Source: Vulcanimicrobiota bacterium
Lineage (GTDB): Bacteria > Vulcanimicrobiota > Vulcanimicrobiia > Vulcanimicrobiales > Vulcanimicrobiaceae
Direction: 5' to 3'
Assembly (NCBI GenBank): GCA_003151115.1
Contig: PLWS01000001.1
Span: forward strand, 1 to 51,437
DNA length: 51,437 bases
Shown here one piece after another: positions 8,270 through 16,598 of the stretch. The translations under genes and the position numbers were made by a program. Within the stretch, counting starts at the first letter, position 1, and each line of letters opens with the position of its first letter. The notes under the pieces were generated by a model. That model did no database searches and was not told the origin of the DNA. It saw nothing but the letters and a program-made list of their open reading frames with translations.

Positions 8270-9195
8270 TGCCGCAAATATTGGTCGTCGACGACGACCG
8301 GAACCTGCGCAAGATCATCCAGACCAATTTGGAACTTGCGGGATATGAAGTGACGGCGGCTCCGAATGCTGCCGACGCTTTGCACATGCTCGAAACGATG
8401 CAGCCCGACTTGGTCGTGCTCGACGTGATGATGCCGGCCATCGACGGCTACGAACTGGCGCGGCGCATTCGCGCGCAGCCCGCCAACACGCACGTACCGA
8501 TCATCATGCTGACCGCCAAAGGCGAGATCGGAGATAAACTTGCCGGGTTCGAAGCCGGCGTCGACGACTACATCACCAAGCCGTTCGGACCGCAGGAGCT
8601 GCTCGCGCGCGTGCGCGCAAAGATCGCGCGCGTCGAGATGGACGCCTCGCTCTCTCCGCTGACGAAGCTGCCCGGAAACCTTGCAATCGAAGCCGAGCTG
8701 CGCGGGCGCATCGAATCCAACGCGCCTTTTGCCGTGCTGTATATGGATCTCGACAATTTCAAGGCCTTTAACGACGTGTACGGATTCACGCACGGCGACG
8801 AAGCTATCCGTCTCCTCGCGTCGACCGCGGTCGACGTCGTTCGGCGCCGGGGCACGCAAAAGGATTTCGTCGGGCACATCGGCGGCGACGATTTCCTGAT
8901 CGTCACGCTGCCCGAACGTGCGGAAGAAGTCGCGCGAGAGATCATCGCCGACTTCGATCGCCGCATACGCGATCTCTACCGTCCGCAGGACCTGCGCCAA
9001 GGTTTTATCGAAACGCACGATCGGCGCGGCGCGCTCAACCGGTACGCGATTATGTCGCTGTCGATCGCGCTCGTGTCGAGCGAACAGCGCCAACTGACCG
9101 ATTACGCGCAAATCGGCGAAACGGCCGCCGAGCTCAAGCGCTACGCCAAGTCGATCGGGGGTTCGGTTTACGTGAAAGACAAGCGCCGGCAGTGA
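8269..9195 (+). CDS. Response regulator with degenerate GGDEF (GGDDF) output domain
   Basis: A 308-residue protein. Residues 1-120 are a REC domain with acidic residues VDDD, phospho-acceptor Asp52 in VVLDVMMP, a Thr in MLTAK and Lys in TKPF. Residues 125-305 are a GGDEF-type domain with MDLDNFKAFND and the signature GGDDF at 205-209, where the usual Glu is Asp. No RxxD inhibitory site is seen upstream of the signature. It may be a weak diguanylate cyclase, or a nucleotide-binding or protein-binding output. It overlaps the kinase stop by one base (TAATG) and the peptidase start by 4 bp (GTGA). Confidence 0.9.
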   Translation: MPQILVVDDDRNLRKIIQTNLELAGYEVTAAPNAADALHMLETMQPDLVVLDVMMPAIDGYELARRIRAQPANTHVPIIMLTAKGEIGDKLAGFEAGVDDYITKPFGPQELLARVRAKIARVEMDASLSPLTKLPGNLAIEAELRGRIESNAPFAVLYMDLDNFKAFNDVYGFTHGDEAIRLLASTAVDVVRRRGTQKDFVGHIGGDDFLIVTLPERAEEVAREIIADFDRRIRDLYRPQDLRQGFIETHDRRGALNRYAIMSLSIALVSSEQRQLTDYAQIGETAAELKRYAKSIGGSVYVKDKRRQ

Positions 9196-10361
9196 TCTGC
9201 AGACTGGCTGCGGCCGTCTTATTGCTGGTCCTCGTTCCGGCAACGGCCGTGCCGTCCAATTTGAACGCGCGTATACGCGCCGAACAAGCCAAGAAAGCCG
9301 CGATCGACAGGCAGCTCCATCAGAAGCGTTTGGAACTCCGTGCCGCTACCGTGCGCGTCACCAATCTCCAGGGTGCGCTCGATCAAACAAATCATTCGAT
9401 CGGCGAAGTCAACGGACGGCTCGACGCCTTGGCGTCGCAGGCGGCGGAAACGCAGCGCAGGCTCGATTTCAACACGTTACAACTCAATGCGGCGCGCAAG
9501 ACGCTGGCGCTGCACGACAACTTGCTCAAGCGGCGCCTCGTCGACACCTACGAGCGTGGCGACCTCGGCTATCTGAGCGTGCTCATGGCGGCCAAATCGT
9601 TTTCGGATTTCGTGGAACGCTGGCAAGACTTGGGCCTGCTGATCGCCGCCAACCAGCGCGCGGTGCGCGAGAGAAAAGCGGCGGAGAAAACAGTCCGCTC
9701 CGCGCAGCAGGCTTTGCAGGCAACGCAGTCCGCACTGGAAGCGCAGCAGCTCGCGCAGCAGCGCGCGCGCAACCAGCTCGACACTCTCGCCCAAGAGCGC
9801 GGTAATCTCGTCGCGCTGGCGGATGCGCAGCGCCATCACGTCGCCGGACAAGTCGCCGAGATGGAGGGCTTGAGCCAAGCCGAAAACGATCAGCTGGTCG
9901 CGTTGATCCGCGAGCGCGAAGCGCAGATTGCAGCCGCGCGTCTTGCGGCCGGAATTACCACTCCCGACACGGCGCCGGGTGCGCTCGCGTGGCCCGTCAC
10001 CGGCGTGATCACATCGCCGTTTGGCTGGCGGCGCAGCCCGTTCGGCGGCGGCGCGGAGTTTCATCAAGGTCTCGACATCGGCGCGAACATGGGAACGACC
10101 GTCACCGCGGCCGCCGCGGGCACCGTCATTTCGGCGGGCTGGTACGGCGGCTACGGCAACTACATTCTGATCGACCACGGCGGCAAGATGTCGACCGGCT
10201 ACGGTCACCTGTCGCGCATCTTCGTCTCGAACGGCCAGCAAGTGCAACGCGGGCAGGCGATCGGCGCGGTGGGTTCGACCGGCGCTTCGACGGGGCCTCA
10301 CTTGCATTTCGAGGTCCGCATCTCGGGAAAGCCCGTCGATCCCACGGCCTACCTGCATTAA
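9192..10361 (+). CDS. EnvC/PcsB-like LytM (M23) peptidoglycan peptidase
   Basis: A 389-residue exported protein. It has a signal peptide to about residue 23, a long Gln/Ala/Arg-rich coiled coil from about residue 25 to 250, then an M23 domain at 265-389. All zinc and catalytic positions of an active LytM enzyme are present: His291 and Asp295 (HxxxD), His339 (GYGH), and His370 and His372 (HLHFE). This differs from E. coli EnvC, whose LytM site is degenerate and which activates amidases instead. The architecture and linkage to ftsEX indicate the FtsX-controlled hydrolase of this operon. The GTG start at 9192 overlaps the regulator stop. Confidence 0.9.
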   Translation: MICRLAAAVLLLVLVPATAVPSNLNARIRAEQAKKAAIDRQLHQKRLELRAATVRVTNLQGALDQTNHSIGEVNGRLDALASQAAETQRRLDFNTLQLNAARKTLALHDNLLKRRLVDTYERGDLGYLSVLMAAKSFSDFVERWQDLGLLIAANQRAVRERKAAEKTVRSAQQALQATQSALEAQQLAQQRARNQLDTLAQERGNLVALADAQRHHVAGQVAEMEGLSQAENDQLVALIREREAQIAAARLAAGITTPDTAPGALAWPVTGVITSPFGWRRSPFGGGAEFHQGLDIGANMGTTVTAAAAGTVISAGWYGGYGNYILIDHGGKMSTGYGHLSRIFVSNGQQVQRGQAIGAVGSTGASTGPHLHFEVRISGKPVDPTAYLH

Positions 10362-10398
10362 CGAAACCCGGTCCCGCATAGGTGGGTACTAAGCGAGT

Positions 10399-11811
10399 AT
10401 GCCGTCACCCATCCGCGCGATCATCGTCGCGCTCGCGATTACCGCTGCGTTCTTCGCGGGAGCGTTGTATTTCGGAGCGCGCTCGGCGCAGGGTCCGGCG
10501 ACCGCCCGGATGCCGCTGGCCGATCAGCTGGCATCACTCAACTTGAGCCTGGGGTCAGGGGGCGTGGCGGACAACGAACTGCTTCGCGTCGCATTCGATC
10601 AGGTCGAGCACGCATATTACAAGGACGTCGACGCGCAGACGCTGATTAAAGGCGAGCGCACGGGGCTGCTCGCCTACCTAAAGGATACGCTGAAAAAGAA
10701 GCACGTTCAGCCGCAGCTTCCCGCGGCAGCGCCGGGGAACGACGAGTCGCAAGCGCTGGCTGCGCTCAACAGTCAGCTCGCATCCGCGCGCAGCCGTTAC
10801 GCGCCGCTCGGCATTGCGCCGGCGGATCTGACACAGGCGGCGCTGACGGGGATGCTCAAATCGCTGGGCGACCCGTACACGGAATATCTTTCGCCGCAGC
10901 AAATTCGCGCGCTCAACGAGCAGCTCAACGGCGGCGATTTCGGCGGCATCGGCGTATTCCTCAACCAACTGAAGAACGGTCAAGTGATCTTGCAGCCGAT
11001 TCCCGACATGCCGGCAGCGCACGCGGGCATGCACGACGTGGAAGTCATCGACACCATCGACGGTCGCACGATAAAAGGCTTTACGCTCGACCGGGTCGAG
11101 CATTTGATCCGCGGGCCCGAGGGAACTCAGGTCACGCTCAAGACTCACCCTTATAAAGGAACGGTGTCGCGCCAATTCCGCATCACCCGCGAGATCATCC
11201 ACGTGCCGACCGTGCATGCGAAGATGGAAAACGGCTACGACTACATTCGTTTGAGCGACTTCGGCCAGACCTCCGCAGACGAGATTCACAAAGCGCTGCT
11301 CGCCGGAAAGGCACAGCACGCCAAGGGATATATTCTGGATTTGCGCTTCAACGGCGGCGGACTGCTCGATGCGGCCGTCAACATCTCGAGTTACTTCATT
11401 CCGCACGGAACGATCGTCACCGAGATCGATCGCGCCGGCGACAGAGATTCCAAGGAAGCGACCGGCGCTTACATGACGGGCTTGCGCCCGGTCGTCGTGC
11501 TGGTCAACGGCTTCACCGCGAGCGCCTCGGAAATTACGGCCGGCGCGCTTCAGGATTACAAGTCGGCTACGCTGATCGGCACGCAGACCTACGGAAAAGG
11601 CGTCGTCCAGGGTATCTATACGATGCCCAACGGGGGCGCGCTGAAGATTACGACCGAGCGCTACCTGACCCCGGCGGGCCGGGATATCCAGCACAAGGGC
11701 ATCGCGCCCGACCAAACCGTCACACAAGCCAACGATTTCAGGCTGATCGACACACCGAAAGACAAACAACTTCAAGCCGCTAAGGCATATCTGGACCGCT
11801 TCACGCGTTAG
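10399..11811 (+). CDS. S41 carboxyl-terminal processing protease (Ctp), first copy
   Basis: A 470-residue protease with an N-terminal membrane anchor (residues 5-25), a helical region with a low-complexity insert, a PDZ domain near 175-260, and the S41 catalytic core. The Ser motif is TASASE at 374-379 and the catalytic Lys is Lys400 in TYGKGVVQ. Ctp proteases trim or degrade envelope proteins, including peptidoglycan hydrolases in several bacteria. It begins 37 bp after the LytM gene and a second S41 gene follows after 7 bp, so the pair probably belongs to the ftsEX transcription unit and may control the hydrolase level. Confidence 0.93.
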   Translation: MPSPIRAIIVALAITAAFFAGALYFGARSAQGPATARMPLADQLASLNLSLGSGGVADNELLRVAFDQVEHAYYKDVDAQTLIKGERTGLLAYLKDTLKKKHVQPQLPAAAPGNDESQALAALNSQLASARSRYAPLGIAPADLTQAALTGMLKSLGDPYTEYLSPQQIRALNEQLNGGDFGGIGVFLNQLKNGQVILQPIPDMPAAHAGMHDVEVIDTIDGRTIKGFTLDRVEHLIRGPEGTQVTLKTHPYKGTVSRQFRITREIIHVPTVHAKMENGYDYIRLSDFGQTSADEIHKALLAGKAQHAKGYILDLRFNGGGLLDAAVNISSYFIPHGTIVTEIDRAGDRDSKEATGAYMTGLRPVVVLVNGFTASASEITAGALQDYKSATLIGTQTYGKGVVQGIYTMPNGGALKITTERYLTPAGRDIQHKGIAPDQTVTQANDFRLIDTPKDKQLQAAKAYLDRFTR

Positions 11812-11818
11812 AAAGACT

Positions 11819-13147
11819 ATGAACCGTTACATCGCACTCATCTGCGCCGCCGCTTTCCTGACCGCGGCCGCGCCCCAGCAAATCGCTCCGCTGGACGCCA
11901 GCGAGATTCAGTTCAGCTACGAAAAGCTGCGCGCCGATTTTTACCGGAAAACGGATGCCCAGTCGATCGTCAACGGAGCACGCACCGAGATGGCCAAACA
12001 GCTGCGCCTGGCCGGAATCGGCACCGCGCTGCCGCCCATCTTCGCGGCCGACAGCTCCGCGCGCACGGCTCGCGCGCTCGGCCATGAAGTCGACGTCGCG
12101 ACGCGCCTGGCTCGCGGTAAGATCAGCTCGCATATGCTGGCGTACGCCGCAATCGCGGGCATGCTGGACTCGGTTCACGACCGCTATACGACGTTCTTGA
12201 CGCCGAAAGAATACGCGGACCTGAATCAGGGACTCAACGGCGGCTCGTTCGCCGGCACGGGCATCGTGATCGAGCAGGACGACACCACCAAATACATCGA
12301 CGTGAGCAACGTCATTCCCGACGGCCCGGCCGATAAAGCCGGTGTTCAAGAGGGCGACATCATCTCGGCGATCGACGGCATCTCCACCAAGAACATGAAG
12401 CTGCCCGAAGCATCGTCGCATCTGCGCGGCAAGGCCGGCACGCCGGTCAAACTGACGATCGTGCGCGGGGGCCAGTTACTCTCCGCGCCGATTACGATCG
12501 TGCGCGCGCAGATCCGCGAGCTCTCGGTGTATGAAAAAATGCTGCCCGGCAAGATCGGCTACGTCGAACTGACCGTCTTCGGACAAGATACCGGCGCCGA
12601 GCTGGCGCAGGCTCTGGATCGCCTGCAGCAAGAGGGAGCGCGCGCGCTCGTGCTCGACCTGCGCGACAACGGCGGCGGTTATCTCGACGCCGCAATCCAA
12701 GTCAGTTCGAAATTCATCGCAAGCGGGCCGATCGTTTCGGTCGAATCGCGCGCGTCGAACGTCACGACCTACGAAGCCGAGGATACGGCCATCCCGCCGG
12801 TTCCGCTCGCGGTGCTGGTGAACGATCACACGGCCTCCGCGTCGGAGATTACGACGGCCGCGATTCAAGACAGCGGCGTCGGTACGGTGATAGGAACGAA
12901 AACCTTCGGCAAGGGCGTCGTGCAAGAAATCGTCGCGCTTCCGGACGGGTCGGCGATCAAGATTACCGATGCGCGTTACCTGACGCCGCATAACCGCGAT
13001 ATCAACCTGGTCGGCATTACCCCCGATATCTCGGTCACCGAAAATAAAGGCGCGGGATTCCGGTTCGGCGACCCGGCGCGCGACGCGCAATTGGGCCGTG
13101 CGGTTCAGTTCCTCAACGATCGCATCGCGCACATGAACGGCGGCTAG
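11819..13147 (+). CDS. S41 carboxyl-terminal processing protease (Ctp), second copy
   Basis: A 442-residue paralogue of the upstream protease, with a Sec signal (MNRYIALICAAAFLTAAAP) instead of a long anchor. It has the same order: helical region, PDZ domain (GGSFAGTGIVIEQ through VRGGQLL), then the S41 core with TASASEITTAAIQD and TFGKGVVQE. Both copies keep the Ser-Lys dyad, so this is a duplication without visible decay. It is the last gene of the run that begins with ftsE. Its TAG stop overlaps the convergent HAD gene stop by 4 bp (CTAG). Confidence 0.93.
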   Translation: MNRYIALICAAAFLTAAAPQQIAPLDASEIQFSYEKLRADFYRKTDAQSIVNGARTEMAKQLRLAGIGTALPPIFAADSSARTARALGHEVDVATRLARGKISSHMLAYAAIAGMLDSVHDRYTTFLTPKEYADLNQGLNGGSFAGTGIVIEQDDTTKYIDVSNVIPDGPADKAGVQEGDIISAIDGISTKNMKLPEASSHLRGKAGTPVKLTIVRGGQLLSAPITIVRAQIRELSVYEKMLPGKIGYVELTVFGQDTGAELAQALDRLQQEGARALVLDLRDNGGGYLDAAIQVSSKFIASGPIVSVESRASNVTTYEAEDTAIPPVPLAVLVNDHTASASEITTAAIQDSGVGTVIGTKTFGKGVVQEIVALPDGSAIKITDARYLTPHNRDINLVGITPDISVTENKGAGFRFGDPARDAQLGRAVQFLNDRIAHMNGG

Positions 13148-13776
13148 CCGAACAGAGCCGACTCAACTTCGGCGAAGTTCGAAAACGGAGTAAACGCAAC
13201 GCCGCGGTCTCGCAGGTAACGCTCGAGACTGCGGCCGCGCTTTGCAAAGCGCTCCTGTGCGACCAATGCCGCTTCGTAATCGGAGTATCCGTCACCGACG
13301 TAGGCGACTCTTCCAAGGGCCGAAGCTTTACGAACGGCAGCGGCTTTGTCGTGGCCGTTGAGCGAATCGTCGCGAAAAATGATCTCCCAGCCGGGCGCCT
13401 CCGTTGAAACGTCGTTTGCCAAAACGGGAATGTGCGGCAGGCCGTTGCGATGCAGTGCGCGTTCGATCAGCGGCGCTATGCCGGAGCTGACGACCGTAAG
13501 TTTCACGCCTTGCGCAGAGCAGCGCCCAGAGAAGTGTGCGAACGCCGGATCGACGCGCGTCGTCGCCGCGAGCAGTTCGTCGGCCTCTTCGAGCGTCCCG
13601 CGCACGAAGCGCGCTTGTGCCGCGAGCGTGTCGCGCAAAGACATCGAGCCGGCTTGAAGGTGTTCCTCGTAACGCGCCCATTCGTCCGGCCCCGCATAAT
13701 GCTGCACGAGCACGTCGAACGTGTCGAAGTCGGTGACGGTTCCGTCGTAATCGACGAAAACGTGCGTTAAGTCGAT
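13144..13776 (-). CDS. HAD-family phosphatase (MtnX/SerB-like), start codon unclear
   Basis: The reading frame contains HAD motif I (VDYDGTVTD, Asp at 13750-13752), motif II (TVVSSG), a motif III Lys, and motif IV (VGDGYSD), which resembles phosphoserine or methylthiopentenyl-phosphate phosphatases. The frame is open back to a TAA near 13815, but no ATG, GTG, TTG or CTG occurs between that stop and motif I. A GTG at 13713 lies downstream of motif I and would delete the catalytic Asp. The upper coordinate given is an ATC codon and is only a placeholder. The frame is -1 relative to the upstream RNase E/G gene, whose 3' end it overlaps. The family is certain; how translation starts is not. Confidence 0.75.
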   Translation of the reverse strand: MDLTHVFVDYDGTVTDFDTFDVLVQHYAGPDEWARYEEHLQAGSMSLRDTLAAQARFVRGTLEEADELLAATTRVDPAFAHFSGRCSAQGVKLTVVSSGIAPLIERALHRNGLPHIPVLANDVSTEAPGWEIIFRDDSLNGHDKAAAVRKASALGRVAYVGDGYSDYEAALVAQERFAKRGRSLERYLRDRGVAFTPFSNFAEVESALFG

Positions 13777-16280
13777 TTCTTTTTGCGCGCCGTGCTCTTT
13801 ACGGCGGTAGACTTACGCGCGCGCGTCGTCTTCTTCGGTTTTGCTTCGTCCGGCGCAGCGGGCAGCGCGGCGACCGGCTCCGCTTTGGGCGCACGCCGGC
13901 GGCGCGCGGGTTTGGTCGGCTGCGCCGGTTCTTCAGGCACGTGCAGCGCGGGCGGCGGAGCTTCCACCGCGGGCGGCTGCAGCTTCCGGTTCCACGGCGC
14001 GATCGCACGAACGGGCTGCGGCGGAGCGGTCTCTCCGGTCGGTTCTGCCCGGCCGTCGCGCGCGACGCGGAAGATGTGCCGTTCGGGCATCGACGGCGGC
14101 GATGTAGGCTGTGCAGGCTGCGCCGGCGACGGCACGGCGCCCAAAGTCCCACCTTCGCCGCGTCCTCTGCCTCCGCGGCGCCGGCGGCGCCGGCGGCGGC
14201 GGTGCGGATCACCATCGGGTGCCGGCGATGCGGGTTGCGCTTGGATTGGAATCTCCGCTTGAATCTCCGCGCTCGGCGCCGGAATGCCGGCTTGCGCGAG
14301 CTGTCCGTTGCCATGGCCACCGCGGCCTCGGCGCCGGCGTCCGCGCCGGCGATGACGCCCGCCTTCGCGGACCTCCCCGCCTTCGCTGATGAGAATCGCT
14401 TCGGGCGCGCGCTCCGCTTTCGTCTCGGCGACGATCGCTTTGTCTTCGCGCTCTTCTTCCTCGGTAATCGTGGTGATGCCGATCGGCGGACGTGCCGACG
14501 ATTGTTTGGCAGCTTCTTCGGCGAGCTCGCGCAGCTGTTCGGCTTGCTCGGCAGGCGTGAGCGCTTTGCCCGGACGGCGGCGCCGCCGCTTTTTCTTCTC
14601 GCCCGGAGCGGCGACGGCCAGTTCGGCCAGTGCTTTGTCGTCCTCGACGTCGATAACTTTTATGCGCGCGCTCTGTCCGGCCATGTTCGCGCCGTTTTCC
14701 ACTTCGACGATGCGTGTGCCGAGAACGGCCGCCGCGGACGCCGGATTCGGAAGACGCCCTGGAAGCAATTCGACTTCGCGTTCGTCACCGACGCGCACTG
14801 CGGCGTCCGGCGGAATTTCCGTCACGCTGCGTATGCGCGTCTTTTCAGGGTGAAGTAGCGGATCGATCCGCACGTGAATCGCCGCGCCGAGTTGTTCGCC
14901 GAGCGCGCGGGTTTCGTCTTCGTACCAAAATTCGAGTTGCGCGGCAACGCCGGGCGAACTTTCGACGAGCAACAGTTTTCCGTTGAGCGGCTGCGCGCGA
15001 AGTTTGCGCAGCGTTTCGATCGCGACGGACTGCGAGGAGAGTACCGTGCCTAAACCTCCGCAATCGGGGCACGACCCACGCAACTGCGCAGAAAGATCTT
15101 TGCCGACGCGTTTGCGCGTGAATTCCAAGAGCCCGAGGTTGCTGAACGATTGAATGGTCGCCCGCGTGCGATCGCGGCGCAGCCCTTCCTCGAGAACGCC
15201 CACGACTTTGTTGCGCGCGGCCTCGGAGCTCATGTCGATGAAATCGCAGACGATGATGCCGCCGATGTCGCGCAAGCGCACTTGCCGGGCGATCTCCGCC
15301 GCAGCTTCGATATTCGTCTTGACGATAGTATCTTCGAGATTTTTACCGCCCGTAAACTTGCCGGAGTTGACGTCGATGACGGTCAGCGCTTCGGTCGTTT
15401 CGATCACAATCGAGCCGCCGTTGGGCAAGTTGATCTTCGGCTTCATCAGGCGCTGGATCTCTTCGTCGATTTTGTAGTCGGCAAAGAGCGACGAGCCGCC
15501 CGGATAATACGCGACGCGGTCGAGATATTGCGGACCGAGCAGCTGCAAGAAGCTGCAAACCTTACGGTACTCTTCTTCGTTGTCGATCAGGACTTTGTCG
15601 ACGTCGGCGCTCACGAAATCGCGAGCGGCCTTGTAGACGAGGTTCATGTCTTTGTGCAGCAGAGCGGGAGAGGCGGCGCGCTTGTACATTTCGAGGATGC
15701 CGTGCCACATACGGATGAGCACGCCCAAATCCGCGATCAGTTCAGCTTCACTGACGCCCGCGGCAGCCGTGCGCACCACCGTCGCCATGCCTTCGGGACG
15801 GATGCGTTTCATGACGGCTTTGAGGCGGTTGCGTTCCTCGGCGGTGTCGATCTTGCGCGAAACGCCGCTGTACTTGCCGGTGGGCATCAGAATCAGATAG
15901 CGCCCGGGCAGCGAGATGTTGGTGCTTATGCGCGCGCCTTTGAGGCCGCGCGGCTCTTTGACGATCTGCACGAGCACGTCGTCGCCGCGGTTGACCTTTT
16001 CGCTGATCGTCCAGCCGCTGCGCCCTTGCGTGATTTCGACGTCGCCGATATTCAGCGGCGTTTTATTGATGTCGTCGACGTACAGGAACGCGTTGCGTCC
16101 CAGTCCGATGTCGACGAAACTCGCGCCCATACCGGGCAGAACGTTTTGAACTTTTCCTTTGAAGATCGAGCCGATGACTTTTTCTTCGCGCTCGATGTAG
16201 AGTTCGGCGAGGACCTTGTCCTCGAGGATTGCGACCCGGTTTTCCCAGGGATCGCTCGATATGAGGATCTCGGTTGACAA
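13767..16280 (-). CDS. Ribonuclease E/G
   Basis: About 837 residues. The catalytic core (residues 1-480) has an S1 segment (GSIFKGKVQNVLPGMGASFV), the DNase I-like catalytic part (TVIDVNSGKFTGGKNLE, IIVCDFIDM) and the Zn-link CPDCGGLG. Residues from about 560 on are disordered, rich in Arg, Pro, Ala and Lys, with RRRRGRGG blocks, and end in KKKST; this tail may bind RNA or partners. The enzyme makes endonucleolytic cuts in mRNA and rRNA precursors. The start is decided by the ribosome site: GGAGGA at 16287-16292 touches the GTG at 16286 directly, whereas the TTG at 16280 sits 6 nt away. Confidence 0.93.
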   Translation of the reverse strand: MSTEILISSDPWENRVAILEDKVLAELYIEREEKVIGSIFKGKVQNVLPGMGASFVDIGLGRNAFLYVDDINKTPLNIGDVEITQGRSGWTISEKVNRGDDVLVQIVKEPRGLKGARISTNISLPGRYLILMPTGKYSGVSRKIDTAEERNRLKAVMKRIRPEGMATVVRTAAAGVSEAELIADLGVLIRMWHGILEMYKRAASPALLHKDMNLVYKAARDFVSADVDKVLIDNEEEYRKVCSFLQLLGPQYLDRVAYYPGGSSLFADYKIDEEIQRLMKPKINLPNGGSIVIETTEALTVIDVNSGKFTGGKNLEDTIVKTNIEAAAEIARQVRLRDIGGIIVCDFIDMSSEAARNKVVGVLEEGLRRDRTRATIQSFSNLGLLEFTRKRVGKDLSAQLRGSCPDCGGLGTVLSSQSVAIETLRKLRAQPLNGKLLLVESSPGVAAQLEFWYEDETRALGEQLGAAIHVRIDPLLHPEKTRIRSVTEIPPDAAVRVGDEREVELLPGRLPNPASAAAVLGTRIVEVENGANMAGQSARIKVIDVEDDKALAELAVAAPGEKKKRRRRRPGKALTPAEQAEQLRELAEEAAKQSSARPPIGITTITEEEEREDKAIVAETKAERAPEAILISEGGEVREGGRHRRRGRRRRGRGGHGNGQLAQAGIPAPSAEIQAEIPIQAQPASPAPDGDPHRRRRRRRRRGGRGRGEGGTLGAVPSPAQPAQPTSPPSMPERHIFRVARDGRAEPTGETAPPQPVRAIAPWNRKLQPPAVEAPPPALHVPEEPAQPTKPARRRRAPKAEPVAALPAAPDEAKPKKTTRARKSTAVKSTARKKKST

Positions 16281-16598
16281 ATTCACTCCTCCGCGAGGAC
16301 GACCAGCATCCGGCTTTTCAGCTCCTGCGATCGCCTGCTAGCGGTTCTAAAAAATCTTACTGTTACCGGCGCAGCCCATAGCTTTAGAGGGCCGGCTGCC
16401 GGTTTGGCCCCCCGTTCCCGCCGCCTGGGGAGCGGACCTTTAATACGCGGGCGGCGCCCCCCGGCGAAGCGCCGTCTCCAATACATCAAACCATGACTTC
16501 GAATCGCGGATATTGGTTGCGTTTATGGTGTCATCCCGAGCCTGTCGAAGGACCCCGAGTAGTGCGCCCGCAGGCGCACATATCGAGGGGCGCGAGGC
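16281..16598. other. 318-bp gap between rodA and the RNase E/G gene
   Basis: No supportable coding region. On the minus strand this is the leader of the RNase E/G gene: the ribosome site is at 16287-16292, and an A/T-rich stretch near 16349-16356 may contain a promoter. The middle is GC-rich and could fold. The left part carries a dispersed repeat (16531-16590, listed separately). Small open frames here have no ribosome sites and biased Arg/Pro content. RNase E genes can be autoregulated through their leader; nothing in this sequence proves it. Confidence 0.5.
16531..16590. repeat. Dispersed intergenic repeat with hairpin, copy 1
   Basis: Starts TCATCCCGAGCCTGTCGAAG and continues into an imperfect hairpin. 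The hairpin's inner arms are GTGCGCC/GGCGCAC (16562-16568 and 16573-16579, 4-nt loop), flanked by CCCCGA and TCGAGGGG. Related heads are found at 20380-20402 and, inverted, at 22119-22142. It lies just after the rodA stop and may also end that transcript. Confidence 0.75.

Noticed and set aside
16283-16489. 68-codon minus-strand frame before RNase E/G
   Set aside because: Arg-rich, GC-driven composition, no ribosome site of its own, and its end covers the RNase E/G ribosome site.
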